Assembly (NCBI GenBank): GCA_027311945.1
Contig: DAICXZ010000015.1
Span: 1 to 44,496 of the forward strand
Direction of reading: 5' to 3'
DNA: 44,496 bases
DNA from: Erythrobacter sp.
Lineage (GTDB): Bacteria > Pseudomonadota > Alphaproteobacteria > Sphingomonadales > Sphingomonadaceae
The notes beneath the pieces were generated by a model. The model did no database searches. It was not told the origin of the DNA and worked only from the letters and a program-made list of their open reading frames with translations. Position 1 is the stretch's first letter, and each line of letters begins with the position of its first letter. A program made the position numbers and the translations under genes. Positions 17,056 to 25,244 of the stretch are shown one piece after another.

Positions 17056-17589
17056 TTACCCCTTCCAGGTCCGCCGCTCTTCCGCCGATTTCAGCACCTC
17101 ATAGGCCAGTTGCAGCTTCTGGAACTCGTCGGCGGCGGCCTTGTCGCCGGGCTTCACATCGGGATGCACCTTCTTGGCCCGTGCGCGCCACTCGCGCTTG
17201 ATCGCCTCGAAATCGGCATCGGCCTCCAGCTCCAACACCTCCAGCGCGCGCATTTCGTCCTGGCTGCGCGTGCCATCGCCGCTGCCGCCCCAGCCATAGT
17301 GCGCGCTTTCGGCATAGCCGGCGTTCTCGCGCTGCTCCTGGCTGGCGCGGCTTGCCGCATCTTCCTTGCTCAGCCCTTCGAAATAGTCCCACTTCGAATT
17401 GTACTCGGCAGCGTGCTTCTCGCAGAAATACCAGCGGTCGGGGCTGTTGGGGCTCTTGGGTGCGGGGCACTTGCCCGGTTCGGTGCATCCGTGCCGGTCG
17501 CAAAGGCGCACCTGTGCGGCTTCACGCGTGCTTTCGTAGCCGCGCCAGCGAGGGAATCCCCAGTCGTTAGATCGGCGTGCGCGGCTCAT
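17056..17589 (-). CDS. J-domain protein with N-terminal Cys/His cluster
   Basis: 177 residues. The C-terminal ~60 form a J domain with the HPD motif (KKVHPDVKPG), which would stimulate the ATPase of a DnaK-type chaperone. No G/F or zinc-finger domain of true DnaJ follows. The N-terminus instead has LCDRHGCTEPGKCPAPK and YFCEKHAAEYN, a Cys/His cluster that could bind zinc. The start at MSRARRSNDW is preferred over longer forms that would extend through the divergent small gene's region. Such proteins are conserved single-copy genes in sphingomonads; the client is unknown. Confidence 0.85.
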   Translation of the reverse strand: MSRARRSNDWGFPRWRGYESTREAAQVRLCDRHGCTEPGKCPAPKSPNSPDRWYFCEKHAAEYNSKWDYFEGLSKEDAASRASQEQRENAGYAESAHYGWGGSGDGTRSQDEMRALEVLELEADADFEAIKREWRARAKKVHPDVKPGDKAAADEFQKLQLAYEVLKSAEERRTWKG

Positions 17590-17744
17590 CCGGGCAATAT
17601 AGGCACAATGCACGCGGGCGGAAACCCGCCCTGTCGTAAATCTGCGCAAGCACCCGGCGATACAAAATGATGCATTATGCTGCATTGCAATATCCAAGGG
17701 GCGACCTATCTGCGAGCTGAAACAATAGAGCCGAGGCCCAACCC

Positions 17745-17936
17745 GTGAGCAAACAACTGACCATTTCGGCAACCGCATCGGTTCTTGCGATGGCGCTGTT
17801 TGCCCTCAGCACGCAGGTCGGCGCTCCGGCTGCGCCCTCCCCGGCCAGCGCCGCGCATATGGAAACGGGCGCGACGGCCAGTGCCATCGCGCCCGCGGTC
17901 GGCCGACTCGTGCCGGCTCTCCCCTCCATTCAATAA
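17745..17936 (+). CDS. Small exported protein, unknown
   Basis: 63 residues starting at GTG with GAGG upstream. Residues 1-37 look like a signal peptide (SVLAMALFALS then an Ala/Pro-rich AxA region), leaving a mature peptide of only about 25 residues, rich in Ala and Thr. It ends immediately before the convergent pal stop. The coding case rests on the signal-like N-terminus alone, so it is tentative. Confidence 0.4.
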   Translation: MSKQLTISATASVLAMALFALSTQVGAPAAPSPASAAHMETGATASAIAPAVGRLVPALPSIQ

Positions 17937-18449
17937 TTAGTCGATCATCACCGTGACCGCGCGGCGGTTGCGCGCCCAGGCTGCCGGGGTGGATGCCGTA
18001 TCGACCGGGCGTTCCTCGCCATAGCTCACCGTGCGCAGGCGGCTTTCGGCAATGCCAAGGCTGACCAGATAGGCGCGCGCAGCATTGGCGCGGCGTTCGC
18101 CCAGCGCCAGGTTGTAGTCGCGCGTGCCGCGTTCGTCGGCATGGCCTTCGACAGTCGCCCGGGTCGACGGATACTGGGTCAGGTACTCGGCCTGACGGCG
18201 CAGCGCAGCCATATCCGTGGCGTCGATGTCATACTGGTCGGTGTCGAAATAGATCGTGTCCGCCCCGGCCATGGCCGAGGAGAAGTGCGCCTGCGAGCCG
18301 GGCTGCGGACCGCGCGGAGCAGGTGCAGGAGTCGGGGCCGGCGTGGAAACGTCACGCGGTGCGGGCGGAATTTCCTCAGGCGGCTCCTTCTTACAGGCCG
18401 CCAAGGCGAGCACGCTGGACATGGTAAGCGCGATGACAATGCGATTCAT
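17937..18449 (-). CDS. pal: Peptidoglycan-associated lipoprotein Pal
   Basis: Outer-membrane lipoprotein of the Tol-Pal complex. Cys19 follows the lipobox LAAC; residues 22-55 are a Pro-rich linker; the rest is an OmpA-like peptidoglycan-binding domain (IYFDTDQYDI, VEGHADERGTRDYNLALGERRA, RLRTVSYGEERPV, RRAVTVMID). Last gene of the ybgC-tolQRAB-pal cluster, 81 bp after tolB. Pal moves with the divisome and tethers the outer membrane to peptidoglycan during constriction. Confidence 0.96.
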   Translation of the reverse strand: MNRIVIALTMSSVLALAACKKEPPEEIPPAPRDVSTPAPTPAPAPRGPQPGSQAHFSSAMAGADTIYFDTDQYDIDATDMAALRRQAEYLTQYPSTRATVEGHADERGTRDYNLALGERRANAARAYLVSLGIAESRLRTVSYGEERPVDTASTPAAWARNRRAVTVMID

Positions 18450-18530
18450 CCTATTGGCTCCTAAAATGGCGATAACCGCCGGAAGACTTTCATGCCGTAA
18501 TTACTCCGGCAAGCTAATTTGGTCTTAGGA

Positions 18531-19952
18531 CTATGGCAAGACCGGACCCCAGGCCGGATCGGATGCGCCCACCGGGGTTTGCAGGCGGCGCAGGTTATCG
18601 CCGGTGAGATCGACCTGCCAGATGCTCGAATCGCCCGAACCCCGCTCGGAACGGAAGAACTGGATGATGCGGCCGTTTGGCGCCCAGGTCGGGGCCTCAT
18701 CCTGCCAGCCGTTGGTCAGCACGCGCACATTGCCGCCCGAGGGCGTCATCACCGCGACGTTGAAGTCGCCAGCAATGCGGGTGAAGGCGATCTGGTCGCC
18801 GCGCGGGCTCCATTCGGGTGTGGCGCAGCGGCCCGAGGCAAAGGAGATGCGGCGCTGGTTCGAGCCATCGGCGTTCATGACATAGCACTGCTGCGCGCCC
18901 GAACGGTCGCTCTCGAACACGATCTGGCTGCCGTCGGGCGAATAGGACCCGCCCACATCGATGGCCGGGCTGTCGGTGAGGCGCATCGGGGTGCCGCCAC
19001 CGCTTGCCGAAACGCGATAGATGTCGGTGTTGCCGCCAATCGCCATCGAATAGAGGATCCAGCGGCCATCCGGGCTCCAGCGCGGGGCAAAGGTCGGGTT
19101 GCTGCTCTCGGTCACCAGCACCTGCTGGCGCGTCTCGATATCGTAGACGTAGATGCGCGGATTGCCGTCGGTGTAGCTGAGATAGGCGATCTTGCGATAG
19201 TCGGGCGAATAGCGCGGGGTGAGCGCGGTGGCGCGGCCATTGGTGATGAAGCGGTGATTCGCCCCATCGCTGTCCATGATGGCCAGCCGCTTGATGCGGT
19301 TATCCTTCGGGCCGGTCTCGGCGATGTAAGCGATGCGGCTGTCGAAGAACGGGCTTTCGCCCGACAGTCGCGAATAGACGAGATCGGCGCACTTGTGCGC
19401 GGCGCGGCGCCATTCGCTCGGCAGCACCACCCAGCCCTCGCGCGCCAGCTCGCTCTGGAGCGCGACGTCGTAAAGGTAGCAGCCGACCGTCAGGCGACCA
19501 TCGGTCCCGGCCCGGACATAGCCTTGCACCAGCATTTCGGCGCTGCGGCCCTGCCAGGTGGAGAAGGCAGGCGCTGTGATCTGCTCGTAGCTCGGGCGCG
19601 GCAGGGCATCGGGGCCGACCGGGCGGAACAACCCGTTGTTACGAAGGTCATTGAACACGACCCGCGCCAGTTCCTGCCCCAGCGCCGTGGTGCCCGACGA
19701 GTTGGCGGGCGTAGGCTGTTCGCGGTTGGTGGCGAAGGCGGGGATGGCGATGCCGGTATCCTGCCAGGCGCTGTCGTCGGTGACGGTGCCGCGCAGCGGG
19801 CCGTTCTCGCCGCCATCGTCCATGGTGGTTTCCACCGGCTGGGCACTGATGCCCGCCGGATCGAGATCGGGCAGCAGATCGCCGCTCGATTGCGCAAAGG
19901 CAGGGGCCGAGAACAACATGGCTATGGCAGTCAGGAGGGCGGCTTTTTTCAT
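18531..19952 (-). CDS. tolB: TolB, periplasmic beta-propeller of Tol-Pal
   Basis: Signal peptide 1-20 (LLTAIAMLFSAPAFA), an N-terminal domain (residues about 60-180) and a six-bladed propeller with repeated SPDG/SWSPDG motifs (YSPDYRKIAYLSYTDGNP, WSPDGRWILYSM, YSPDGSQIVFESDRSG, WSPRGDQIAFTR). TolB binds Pal and is released by TolA. The start at MKKAALLTAI overlaps the tolA stop by 3 bp. Length (473 aa) is slightly above the usual ~430-450, due to an N-terminal insert after the signal. Confidence 0.95.
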   Translation of the reverse strand: MKKAALLTAIAMLFSAPAFAQSSGDLLPDLDPAGISAQPVETTMDDGGENGPLRGTVTDDSAWQDTGIAIPAFATNREQPTPANSSGTTALGQELARVVFNDLRNNGLFRPVGPDALPRPSYEQITAPAFSTWQGRSAEMLVQGYVRAGTDGRLTVGCYLYDVALQSELAREGWVVLPSEWRRAAHKCADLVYSRLSGESPFFDSRIAYIAETGPKDNRIKRLAIMDSDGANHRFITNGRATALTPRYSPDYRKIAYLSYTDGNPRIYVYDIETRQQVLVTESSNPTFAPRWSPDGRWILYSMAIGGNTDIYRVSASGGGTPMRLTDSPAIDVGGSYSPDGSQIVFESDRSGAQQCYVMNADGSNQRRISFASGRCATPEWSPRGDQIAFTRIAGDFNVAVMTPSGGNVRVLTNGWQDEAPTWAPNGRIIQFFRSERGSGDSSIWQVDLTGDNLRRLQTPVGASDPAWGPVLP

Positions 19953-20812
19953 CACAATCTCCGGTCGAATTCCCATTCGAGGTCGTTCCAGCGGCTGTAG
20001 AACTGTTCTGGCAAGCTGGAGAAATCGGCCAGCTGCACCGCACGGATAGCCCGCTCGCAATGCAGTTGCGCCTGCGGGCGGTTGCTGTCGGTAATACCAC
20101 GTTGGCCTGTGCAGCGAGGCTGGCCGTTCAAGGTGCCGTCGCGGTTGAGCTTCCAGGCGACCACGGTCACCAATTGTTCGGCATCGACGCCCGAGGGTGC
20201 GGTCCAGTTGGGCCGCAGCGCGCGGGTGATCGCGGAGGAAAGCGCCGCGCGTTCAGTCTGCCCGAAGGTGGCGGCGGGCGACCCGCGCGTACCCGTCGAG
20301 GCGCTCGATCCCTCTAGGAAATCGGCACCGATGCGGCTGCCGCCCGAGGTCGGCCTGCTGCTCGGCGCCGGGGTGGGTGCCGGCGTTGCGCGCGACGCCG
20401 GCCGCGCGCTTGGCTGCGCCGTGGGCCGCGCGGTCGGGCGCGCAGTGGGCCGAGCAGTCGGTCGCGGCTGCGGGGCCTGCGTGGCACGGGCGGTGGGGCG
20501 CGGTGCGGGCTGTTCGACCGGCGGCTGCACCGTCCGCTCGACCGGGCGCGTCACTTCGGGCTCGGCAGGTTCAGGTGCGGGCACGTCGGCGAGCGTGGGG
20601 GCATAGGCCGCAGCAGGTTCGGAGCTGGGATCGGGCGCGGTCGATTCGAGGCTCACCTCGGTGGCGAGGCTCACATCGATCCGCTCGGGCGGCGCGCGCA
20701 TCGGCGCTGAGCTGTCGTGCAGGACCAGGAACGCGCCCAGCGCCACGTGCAGCACAACGGCTGCGCCGAGGCCGACATATTCTTCACGGGTCAGGGTGCC
20801 TGTCTGGGCCAT
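19952..20812 (-). CDS. tolA: TolA-like protein with Pro/Thr/Ala/Arg-rich spacer
   Basis: Links inner-membrane TolQR to periplasmic TolB-Pal. One N-terminal transmembrane helix (VGLGAAVVLHVALGAFLVL, residues 13-31), a long low-complexity spacer with PTARPTAR-type repeats (about 105-150), and a C-terminal domain (RALRPNWTAPSGVDAEQLVTVVAWKLNRDG) like the TolA/TonB C-terminal fold. The spacer lacks the Lys/Ala-rich helix of enterobacterial TolA and is extended and Pro-rich, closer to TonB. Position between tolR and tolB fixes the identity. Confidence 0.88.
   Translation of the reverse strand: MAQTGTLTREEYVGLGAAVVLHVALGAFLVLHDSSAPMRAPPERIDVSLATEVSLESTAPDPSSEPAAAYAPTLADVPAPEPAEPEVTRPVERTVQPPVEQPAPRPTARATQAPQPRPTARPTARPTARPTAQPSARPASRATPAPTPAPSSRPTSGGSRIGADFLEGSSASTGTRGSPAATFGQTERAALSSAITRALRPNWTAPSGVDAEQLVTVVAWKLNRDGTLNGQPRCTGQRGITDSNRPQAQLHCERAIRAVQLADFSSLPEQFYSRWNDLEWEFDRRL
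20380..20510 (-). repeat. Degenerate 12-bp tandem repeats encoding PTAR units
   Basis: The tolA spacer is encoded by imperfect 12-bp units (one per four residues, P-T-A-R and variants P-T-A-Q, P-S-A-R, P-A-S-R). Such repeats can change number by slippage and so vary spacer length. Confidence 0.7.
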
Positions 20813-20824
20813 TGTCGATCGGGG

Positions 20825-21274
20825 CTATGGGGCTTCGGCTGAACTGTTGCTGACGAGCGAGATGGCGGTGAAGCCTGCCCGGTTCAGCTCGCCCATCACC
20901 GCAATCGCGCGGCCCCAGTCGATGCCGCGGTCGGCCCGCAGGGTCACTTGCGGACGTTCAGCGCCGGGCGCGCCAGCAATCGCTTCGAGCGCGGTCGGCA
21001 GCGTGCCCGGCTCGACCAGCGCATCGTCGATATAGACATAGCCCTCGCGGTCGATCGAGATCGTGATCTGGTCAGGCGTCTGATCGAGCGCCGCAGCGCG
21101 GCTGTCGGGAAGGTCGATCGGCACGCCGCTCGCCATCATCGGAGCGGTGACCATGAAGATGATGAGCAGCACCAGCATCACATCGACGAAAGGCGTGACG
21201 TTGATCTCCGCCATCGGTGCGCGGCGCGTGGAGCGCCCTCGCCGGCGGCTGTGCTTGAGGACGCCCATCGCCAT
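20825..21274 (-). CDS. tolR: TolR, inner-membrane Tol-Pal stator component
   Basis: 149 residues of the ExbD/TolR family: a short cytoplasmic N-terminus, one transmembrane helix beginning AEINVTPFVDVMLVLLIIFM with the conserved Asp used in proton translocation, and a periplasmic domain ending in DWGRAIAVMGELNRAGFTAISL. Works with TolQ to drive TolA using the proton-motive force. Start overlaps the tolQ stop (TGATG). Confidence 0.95.
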   Translation of the reverse strand: MAMGVLKHSRRRGRSTRRAPMAEINVTPFVDVMLVLLIIFMVTAPMMASGVPIDLPDSRAAALDQTPDQITISIDREGYVYIDDALVEPGTLPTALEAIAGAPGAERPQVTLRADRGIDWGRAIAVMGELNRAGFTAISLVSNSSAEAP

Positions 21275-21981
21275 CAGATCGATTCCATCTCGCGGCTGAT
21301 TTCGCTGCCAACACGGTCGGCAAAACGCTGCAAACCGGCTTCGAACAAGCCGACCTTACCGCTGAAGCGGTTGTAGGCGATCACCGCCGGAATAGCCGCA
21401 AACAGGCCGATTGCGGTGGCGAACAGCGCCTCCGAGATGCCGGGCGCCACCACCGCGAGCGACGAATTCTGCTGCTGCCCGATCGAGAAGAAGCTGTTCA
21501 TGATGCCCCAGACGGTGCCGAACAGGCCTACAAACGGTGCAACCGCGCCCGTGGTGGCGAGAAAGCCGAGCCGTGCGGCGAGGCTGTCCGCCTCTTCGGC
21601 GACCTGCCCCTGCATCGCCAGCGCAATCCGCTCGCGCGCGCCTTCGCGGTCACGCAGGCCCACCTTCTGCGTGCGGCGATATTCGGCCACACCCGCATAG
21701 GCGACCCGCGCCGAGGGGCTTTCCTTGCGCCTCCGCGCATCGAGCAGCGCATCGAGATTGTCGTTGCTCCAGAAGTCGTCCTCGAACTGGGTTGCCTTGC
21801 GCCTCATCCCCGCAAGCCGCAGCGAGAACCCGATGATGATCGCCCAGACCCAGATCGAGGCCAGCAGCAGGCCGATGATCACCGCCTGCACCACGATATC
21901 GGCATCGAGGAACAGTTGCATCGGATCGAGCCGGGTCGGCGCGGAAATGCTGGTGGCGGCAAGCAGCGAAAGCATGGTCAT
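21274..21981 (-). CDS. tolQ: TolQ, inner-membrane Tol-Pal proton channel component
   Basis: 235 residues of the MotA/TolQ/ExbB family with three transmembrane segments: near residues 28-50 (VVQAVIIGLLLASIWVWAII), 145-165 (GFLATTGAVAPFVGLFGTVWG) and 190-210 (ALFATAIGLFAAIPAVIAY). The conserved GTVWGIM and TEAL-like ISEALFATA motifs are present. AGGAAG precedes the ATG. Starts 14 bp after the ybgC stop. Confidence 0.95.
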   Translation of the reverse strand: MTMLSLLAATSISAPTRLDPMQLFLDADIVVQAVIIGLLLASIWVWAIIIGFSLRLAGMRRKATQFEDDFWSNDNLDALLDARRRKESPSARVAYAGVAEYRRTQKVGLRDREGARERIALAMQGQVAEEADSLAARLGFLATTGAVAPFVGLFGTVWGIMNSFFSIGQQQNSSLAVVAPGISEALFATAIGLFAAIPAVIAYNRFSGKVGLFEAGLQRFADRVGSEISREMESI

Positions 21982-21995
21982 TTACAGACTCTTCC

Positions 21996-22481
21996 TTAGA
22001 ATTCTTCGGCCTGGGCAAACCGGGCAAATTTCTCGCGCCACTCATCAGGCTGGCGGCGCGGACGACCATCGGGGGAAACGAAGCCGATGCGAAGATTCAC
22101 CTCGGCCAGAACTTCGGCATTCTCCAGCGTTGTCGGCGCTTGGGCCGCCGGACGCAGAATGCGCTGATACATGCGGACGCTGGCAGCACGCAAGCTGGTT
22201 GCGCGCGTTTCCACCAAGAGGCCATCGCCCAGCCTGGCGGGGCGCTTCCAGGCGATCTCGGCATCGGCCACCGCATAGGCCCCCTCGCCCGCTTCCTGTG
22301 CCGCGCGCTGGTCGACCCCGAGCAGGTCGAGCAAGTCCGAACGCGCGCGTTCGCAGTACTTCAGATAATTGGCATGATAGACGATGCCCGAAAGGTCGGT
22401 GTCCTCGTAGAACACGCGCAGGGCATAGTAATGGCAGGGGCCGACAATGCGCCCGCTGACTGGCAAGGGCAGTTCGCTCAT
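21996..22481 (-). CDS. ybgC: YbgC-type acyl-CoA thioesterase of the Tol-Pal cluster
   Basis: 161 residues, hot-dog fold. The signature FYEDTDLSGIVYHANYLKYCERAR carries the catalytic Asp in the DxxGIVYHANY context. YbgC hydrolyses short acyl-CoAs or acyl-ACPs and is nearly always the first gene of tol-pal operons, as here. It starts 6 bp after the HIT gene stop, so the his and tol clusters may be read through. Confidence 0.93.
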   Translation of the reverse strand: MSELPLPVSGRIVGPCHYYALRVFYEDTDLSGIVYHANYLKYCERARSDLLDLLGVDQRAAQEAGEGAYAVADAEIAWKRPARLGDGLLVETRATSLRAASVRMYQRILRPAAQAPTTLENAEVLAEVNLRIGFVSPDGRPRRQPDEWREKFARFAQAEEF

Positions 22482-22487
22482 CGGCGG

Positions 22488-22865
22488 CTAGCGCGCGAGC
22501 ATCGGGCCGAGCGGCCCGCCGCCGAACAGGTGCACGTGCAGATGCGGCACCTCCTGCCCGCCGTGCGCGCCGACGTTGGCCAGCAGCCGATAGCCCGGCT
22601 CGACCAGACCCTGCTCGCGCGCGACATGGCCGACGGCACGGATGAACCCGGCGATTTCGGCCTCGCTCGCGCGGGCGGAGAAATCGTCCCAGCTGACATA
22701 GGCCCCCTTCGGGATCACCAGGATATGAATTGGCGCCTGCGGAGCGATATCGTGGAAGGCGAGAACGTGCTCGTCTTCATAGACCGTCTTGTTCGGAATT
22801 TCGCCGCGCAGGATCTTCGCGAAGATGTTGGTATCGTCGTAGGGCTGGGTTGCGTCGATGGCCAT
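22488..22865 (-). CDS. HIT family nucleotide-binding protein
   Basis: 125 residues ending in the histidine triad HLHVHLF (His108, His110, His112). NIFAKILRGEIPNKTVYEDEHVLAFHDI and HILVIPKGAY are typical of HINT-like bacterial proteins, which hydrolyse nucleoside phosphoramidates and related adenylates. Coupled to hisE by a stop/start overlap. Frequent neighbour of hisE in alphaproteobacteria. Confidence 0.93.
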   Translation of the reverse strand: MAIDATQPYDDTNIFAKILRGEIPNKTVYEDEHVLAFHDIAPQAPIHILVIPKGAYVSWDDFSARASEAEIAGFIRAVGHVAREQGLVEPGYRLLANVGAHGGQEVPHLHVHLFGGGPLGPMLAR

Positions 22866-23179
22866 TACTCGCTCCTCGCTGCCTTTTCGGCGAGGCCGCT
22901 CACGCCCTCGCGCCGATCGAGTTCGGCCAGCACCTCTTCCAACGCAACGTCCTTTGCGCCGAGCAGCACCAGCAGGTGAAACAGCAAATCCGCCGCCTCG
23001 CCGATCAGTTCCTGCCGCTCGCCCGCAAGCGCGGCGATGACGGTCTCAACGCCCTCTTCGCCCACTTTCTGCGCGATCTTCCCCAGCCCCTTGGCATGGA
23101 GCCTGGCGACATAGCTTTCGTCGGGCGACGCGGCGCAGCGGGCGGCGATGGTCTGTTCGAGACGGGCAAGCGTTTCCAT
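22865..23179 (-). CDS. hisE: Phosphoribosyl-ATP pyrophosphatase
   Basis: Hydrolyses PR-ATP to PR-AMP, step 2 of histidine synthesis. 104 residues of the all-alpha MazG-like family: [21 protein letters not shown] and [20 protein letters not shown] hold the acidic Mg2+-binding motif (EExxE...EAxD). Start at METLARLEQ; a longer form from 23191 is possible. HisI is not in this window, so HisE is a separate monofunctional enzyme. Confidence 0.94.
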   Translation of the reverse strand: METLARLEQTIAARCAASPDESYVARLHAKGLGKIAQKVGEEGVETVIAALAGERQELIGEAADLLFHLLVLLGAKDVALEEVLAELDRREGVSGLAEKAARSE

Positions 23180-23253
23180 GGCGCGAGCCATGCGCGAGCC
23201 GTGGCCGCGCCGTCAAGCAGCGCGTGCGGCGAACTGGTGGGTTCTGGCGGCGA

Positions 23254-23433
23254 TCAGTCGTCTTGCTGCGGGCGACCGCGCATCGCGGCATGGCGCCCGA
23301 TCAGCACGCCCGCCGCACCGATTGCGAAGAGCAGCGAGCTCGACGCCTCATCAACCGGCATTGCGCCAGCCGCATGGGCCGCCGCCGGAATGGCAACGAG
23401 AATCGCGGCAGAGGCGAGAAGGCGAGAAATCAT
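23254..23433 (-). CDS. Small exported protein with PEP-CTERM-like tail
   Basis: 59 residues: signal peptide about 1-21 (LLASAAILVAIPAAAHA), then PVDEASSSLLFAIGAAGVLIGRHAAMRG. A Pro-acidic motif, a hydrophobic stretch and a basic end make this resemble the sorting tails of small sphingomonad PEP-CTERM-like proteins. Almost nothing remains between signal and tail. It sits inside the his cluster between hisF and hisE. Both the coding status and the sorting-signal reading are inference. Confidence 0.5.
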   Translation of the reverse strand: MISRLLASAAILVAIPAAAHAAGAMPVDEASSSLLFAIGAAGVLIGRHAAMRGRPQQDD

Positions 23434-23502
23434 GACCGCGCCCAAGCACCATTCTTAACCAATTTTCAACCATTATGAATGGCCTGTCCCGAATCAGGAC
23501 CT

Positions 23503-24261
23503 TCACCCTCGGGCAGGAAGCCCGGCAGCGCGCAGGGCCGCGTGGGCCTCGGCAATAGAATGGGTGCCGAAATGGAAGATGCTGGCGGCCAGCACCGCGC
23601 TGGCCCCGCCCTCGGTCACGCCCTCGACGAGGTGCTGGAGATTGCCCACTCCGCCCGAGGCGACGACCGGCACCGAGACGGCATCGGCAATGGCGCGGGT
23701 CAGCTTGAGGTCGTAGCCTTTCTGCGTGCCGTCGCCGTCCATGCTGGTGACGAGCAGCTCGCCCGCGCCCAGATTGGCGAGCTTCACCGCATGTTCGATG
23801 GCATCAATGCCGGTTTCGCGGCGGCCGCCGTGCGTGAAGATTTCCCAATGATCGTGAACCCAGCGCGCATCGACCGAGGCGACGATGCACTGGCTGCCCA
23901 TCTTCTCGGCAATGTCGGCGACCACTTCTGGGCGCGAGACCGCGGCGGAATTGACCGCAACCTTGTCCGCCCCCGCCAGCAGCAGCGCACGGGCGTCCTC
24001 CACCGTGCGCACTCCGCCGCCCACGGTCAGCGGCATGAAGCACACTTCCGCCGTGCGGCGGACAATATCGAGCAGCGTACCGCGCCCTTCGTGGGTGGCG
24101 GAAATGTCGAGGAAACACAGTTCGTCAGCGCCCGCCTCGCTATAGGCCTGCGCCTGTTCGACCGGGTCACCGGCGTCCTTCAGATCGACGAAGTTCACGC
24201 CCTTGACCACGCGGCCATCGGCCACATCGAGACACGGGATGACGCGGATGCGGACGGTCAT
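23503..24261 (-). CDS. hisF: Imidazole glycerol phosphate synthase, cyclase subunit
   Basis: Joins ammonia from HisH to PRFAR, giving IGP and AICAR. A 252-residue (beta/alpha)8 barrel with catalytic Asp12 ([18 protein letters not shown]), the second acidic residue in the central VASVDARWV region, and phosphate-binding [16 protein letters not shown]. Start at [12 protein letters not shown], the usual HisF N-terminus; the frame's upstream extension is REP sequence and not protein. Confidence 0.97.
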   Translation of the reverse strand: MTVRIRVIPCLDVADGRVVKGVNFVDLKDAGDPVEQAQAYSEAGADELCFLDISATHEGRGTLLDIVRRTAEVCFMPLTVGGGVRTVEDARALLLAGADKVAVNSAAVSRPEVVADIAEKMGSQCIVASVDARWVHDHWEIFTHGGRRETGIDAIEHAVKLANLGAGELLVTSMDGDGTQKGYDLKLTRAIADAVSVPVVASGGVGNLQHLVEGVTEGGASAVLAASIFHFGTHSIAEAHAALRAAGLPARG

Positions 24262-24280
24262 GCTGCGTGGCCCCTCCAAT

Positions 24281-24391
24281 TCGTCATTGCGAGAAGCCGC
24301 AGGCGACGCGGCAATCCATCTCCTGCCATCGCGAATTGACGTGAAGCCCCGCGATGGATTGCTTCGCTTCGCTCGCAATGACGAGGACGGT
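24281..24391. repeat. Palindromic intergenic repeat between hisA and hisF
   Basis: Outer arms TCGTCATTGCGAG (24281-24293) and its complement CTCGCAATGACGA (24372-24384), then GCAATCCATC near 24311-24320 and GATGGATTGC at 24353-24362, with an inner CCATCGCG/CGCGATGG. This is a REP/MITE-like dispersed repeat; the TCATTGCGAG...GCAATCC motif is, to my knowledge, common in several bacterial groups. It lies just upstream of the hisF ATG and would form a large hairpin in the his mRNA. Confidence 0.8.
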
Positions 24392-24397
24392 ATCCCA

Positions 24398-25126
24398 TCA
24401 CGCCCGATCCGCCATCTGGATCGCCGCCGCCAGATCGAGCCGCCCCTCGTAAAGCGCTCGCCCCGTGATCACGCCCTCGATCCCGTCACCGGCGTGAACC
24501 GCCAGCATCCGGATATCGTCGAGCCCCTTCACGCCGCCTGAAGCGATCACCGGGATATCAACGCTGCGCGCCAGTTCCACCGTCGCATCGATATTGCAGC
24601 CCTTAAGCAACCCATCACGGCCAATGTCGGTGAACAGCAGCGAGGCCACGCCCGCATCCTCGAACCGGCGGGCGAGATCGCGCACCGGCACGTCGGACAC
24701 TTCGGCCCAGCCCTCGGTCGCGACCATGCCGTCGCGCGCATCAACCGCGACGACGATGCCGTTTTCCCATTCCTTCGCCATCTGTTTGACGAACTCCGGA
24801 TCTTTCAGCGCCGCCGAGCCCATAACTACACGCGAAACGCCAAGGTTGAACCAGCCCTCGACCGCCGCCGCATCGCGGATGCCGCCGCCGAGCTGAACAT
24901 GGCCCGGGAATGCCGCAACAATTGCCTCGACTGCCTCGCGGTTCTCGGCCCGGCCCGCAAACGAGCCATCGAGGTCGACCACATGGAGAAACTCAGCCCC
25001 CGCCTCGGCGAAGATCATCGCCTGCGCGGCAGGGTTGTCGCCGTAGATGGTGGCGCGGTCCATATCGCCTTCGGCAAGGCGCACGACCTGTCCGGCCTTG
25101 AGGTCGATGGCAGGAAATACGATCAT
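24398..25126 (-). CDS. hisA: ProFAR isomerase
   Basis: Isomerises ProFAR to PRFAR. A 242-residue (beta/alpha)8 barrel with catalytic Asp8 ([14 protein letters not shown]), a second Asp in the VAVDARDG block, [13 protein letters not shown], and phosphate loop [13 protein letters not shown]. Follows hisH after a 118-bp gap that contains a very strong hairpin. Confidence 0.97.
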   Translation of the reverse strand: MIVFPAIDLKAGQVVRLAEGDMDRATIYGDNPAAQAMIFAEAGAEFLHVVDLDGSFAGRAENREAVEAIVAAFPGHVQLGGGIRDAAAVEGWFNLGVSRVVMGSAALKDPEFVKQMAKEWENGIVVAVDARDGMVATEGWAEVSDVPVRDLARRFEDAGVASLLFTDIGRDGLLKGCNIDATVELARSVDIPVIASGGVKGLDDIRMLAVHAGDGIEGVITGRALYEGRLDLAAAIQMADRA

Positions 25127-25151
25127 GAGTCCATCTTTGTTGCGGTGCCGG

Positions 25152-25220
25152 CCCGCTCCCCCGCCCAGCCACCCGATATGGTGACTGGCAGGCTATCGGG
25201 TGGCTGGGCGGGGGAGCGGG
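25152..25220. repeat. Perfect 27-bp inverted repeat between hisH and hisA
   Basis: Arm 25152-25178 is the exact reverse complement of arm 25194-25220, with a 15-nt loop. The stem is GC-rich (CCCGCTCCCCCGCCCAGCCA...). It would form an extremely stable hairpin in the his transcript. No U-run follows on either strand, so it is not a standard terminator. It may be a processing/stability element or a mobile REP. Confidence 0.9.
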
Positions 25221-25244
25221 CAGGAGCCGTATAGATAAACGGGC

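Noticed and set aside
18519-20000. Long plus-strand open frame opposite tolB
   Set aside because: tolB has propeller repeats and operon context; the other frame has none.
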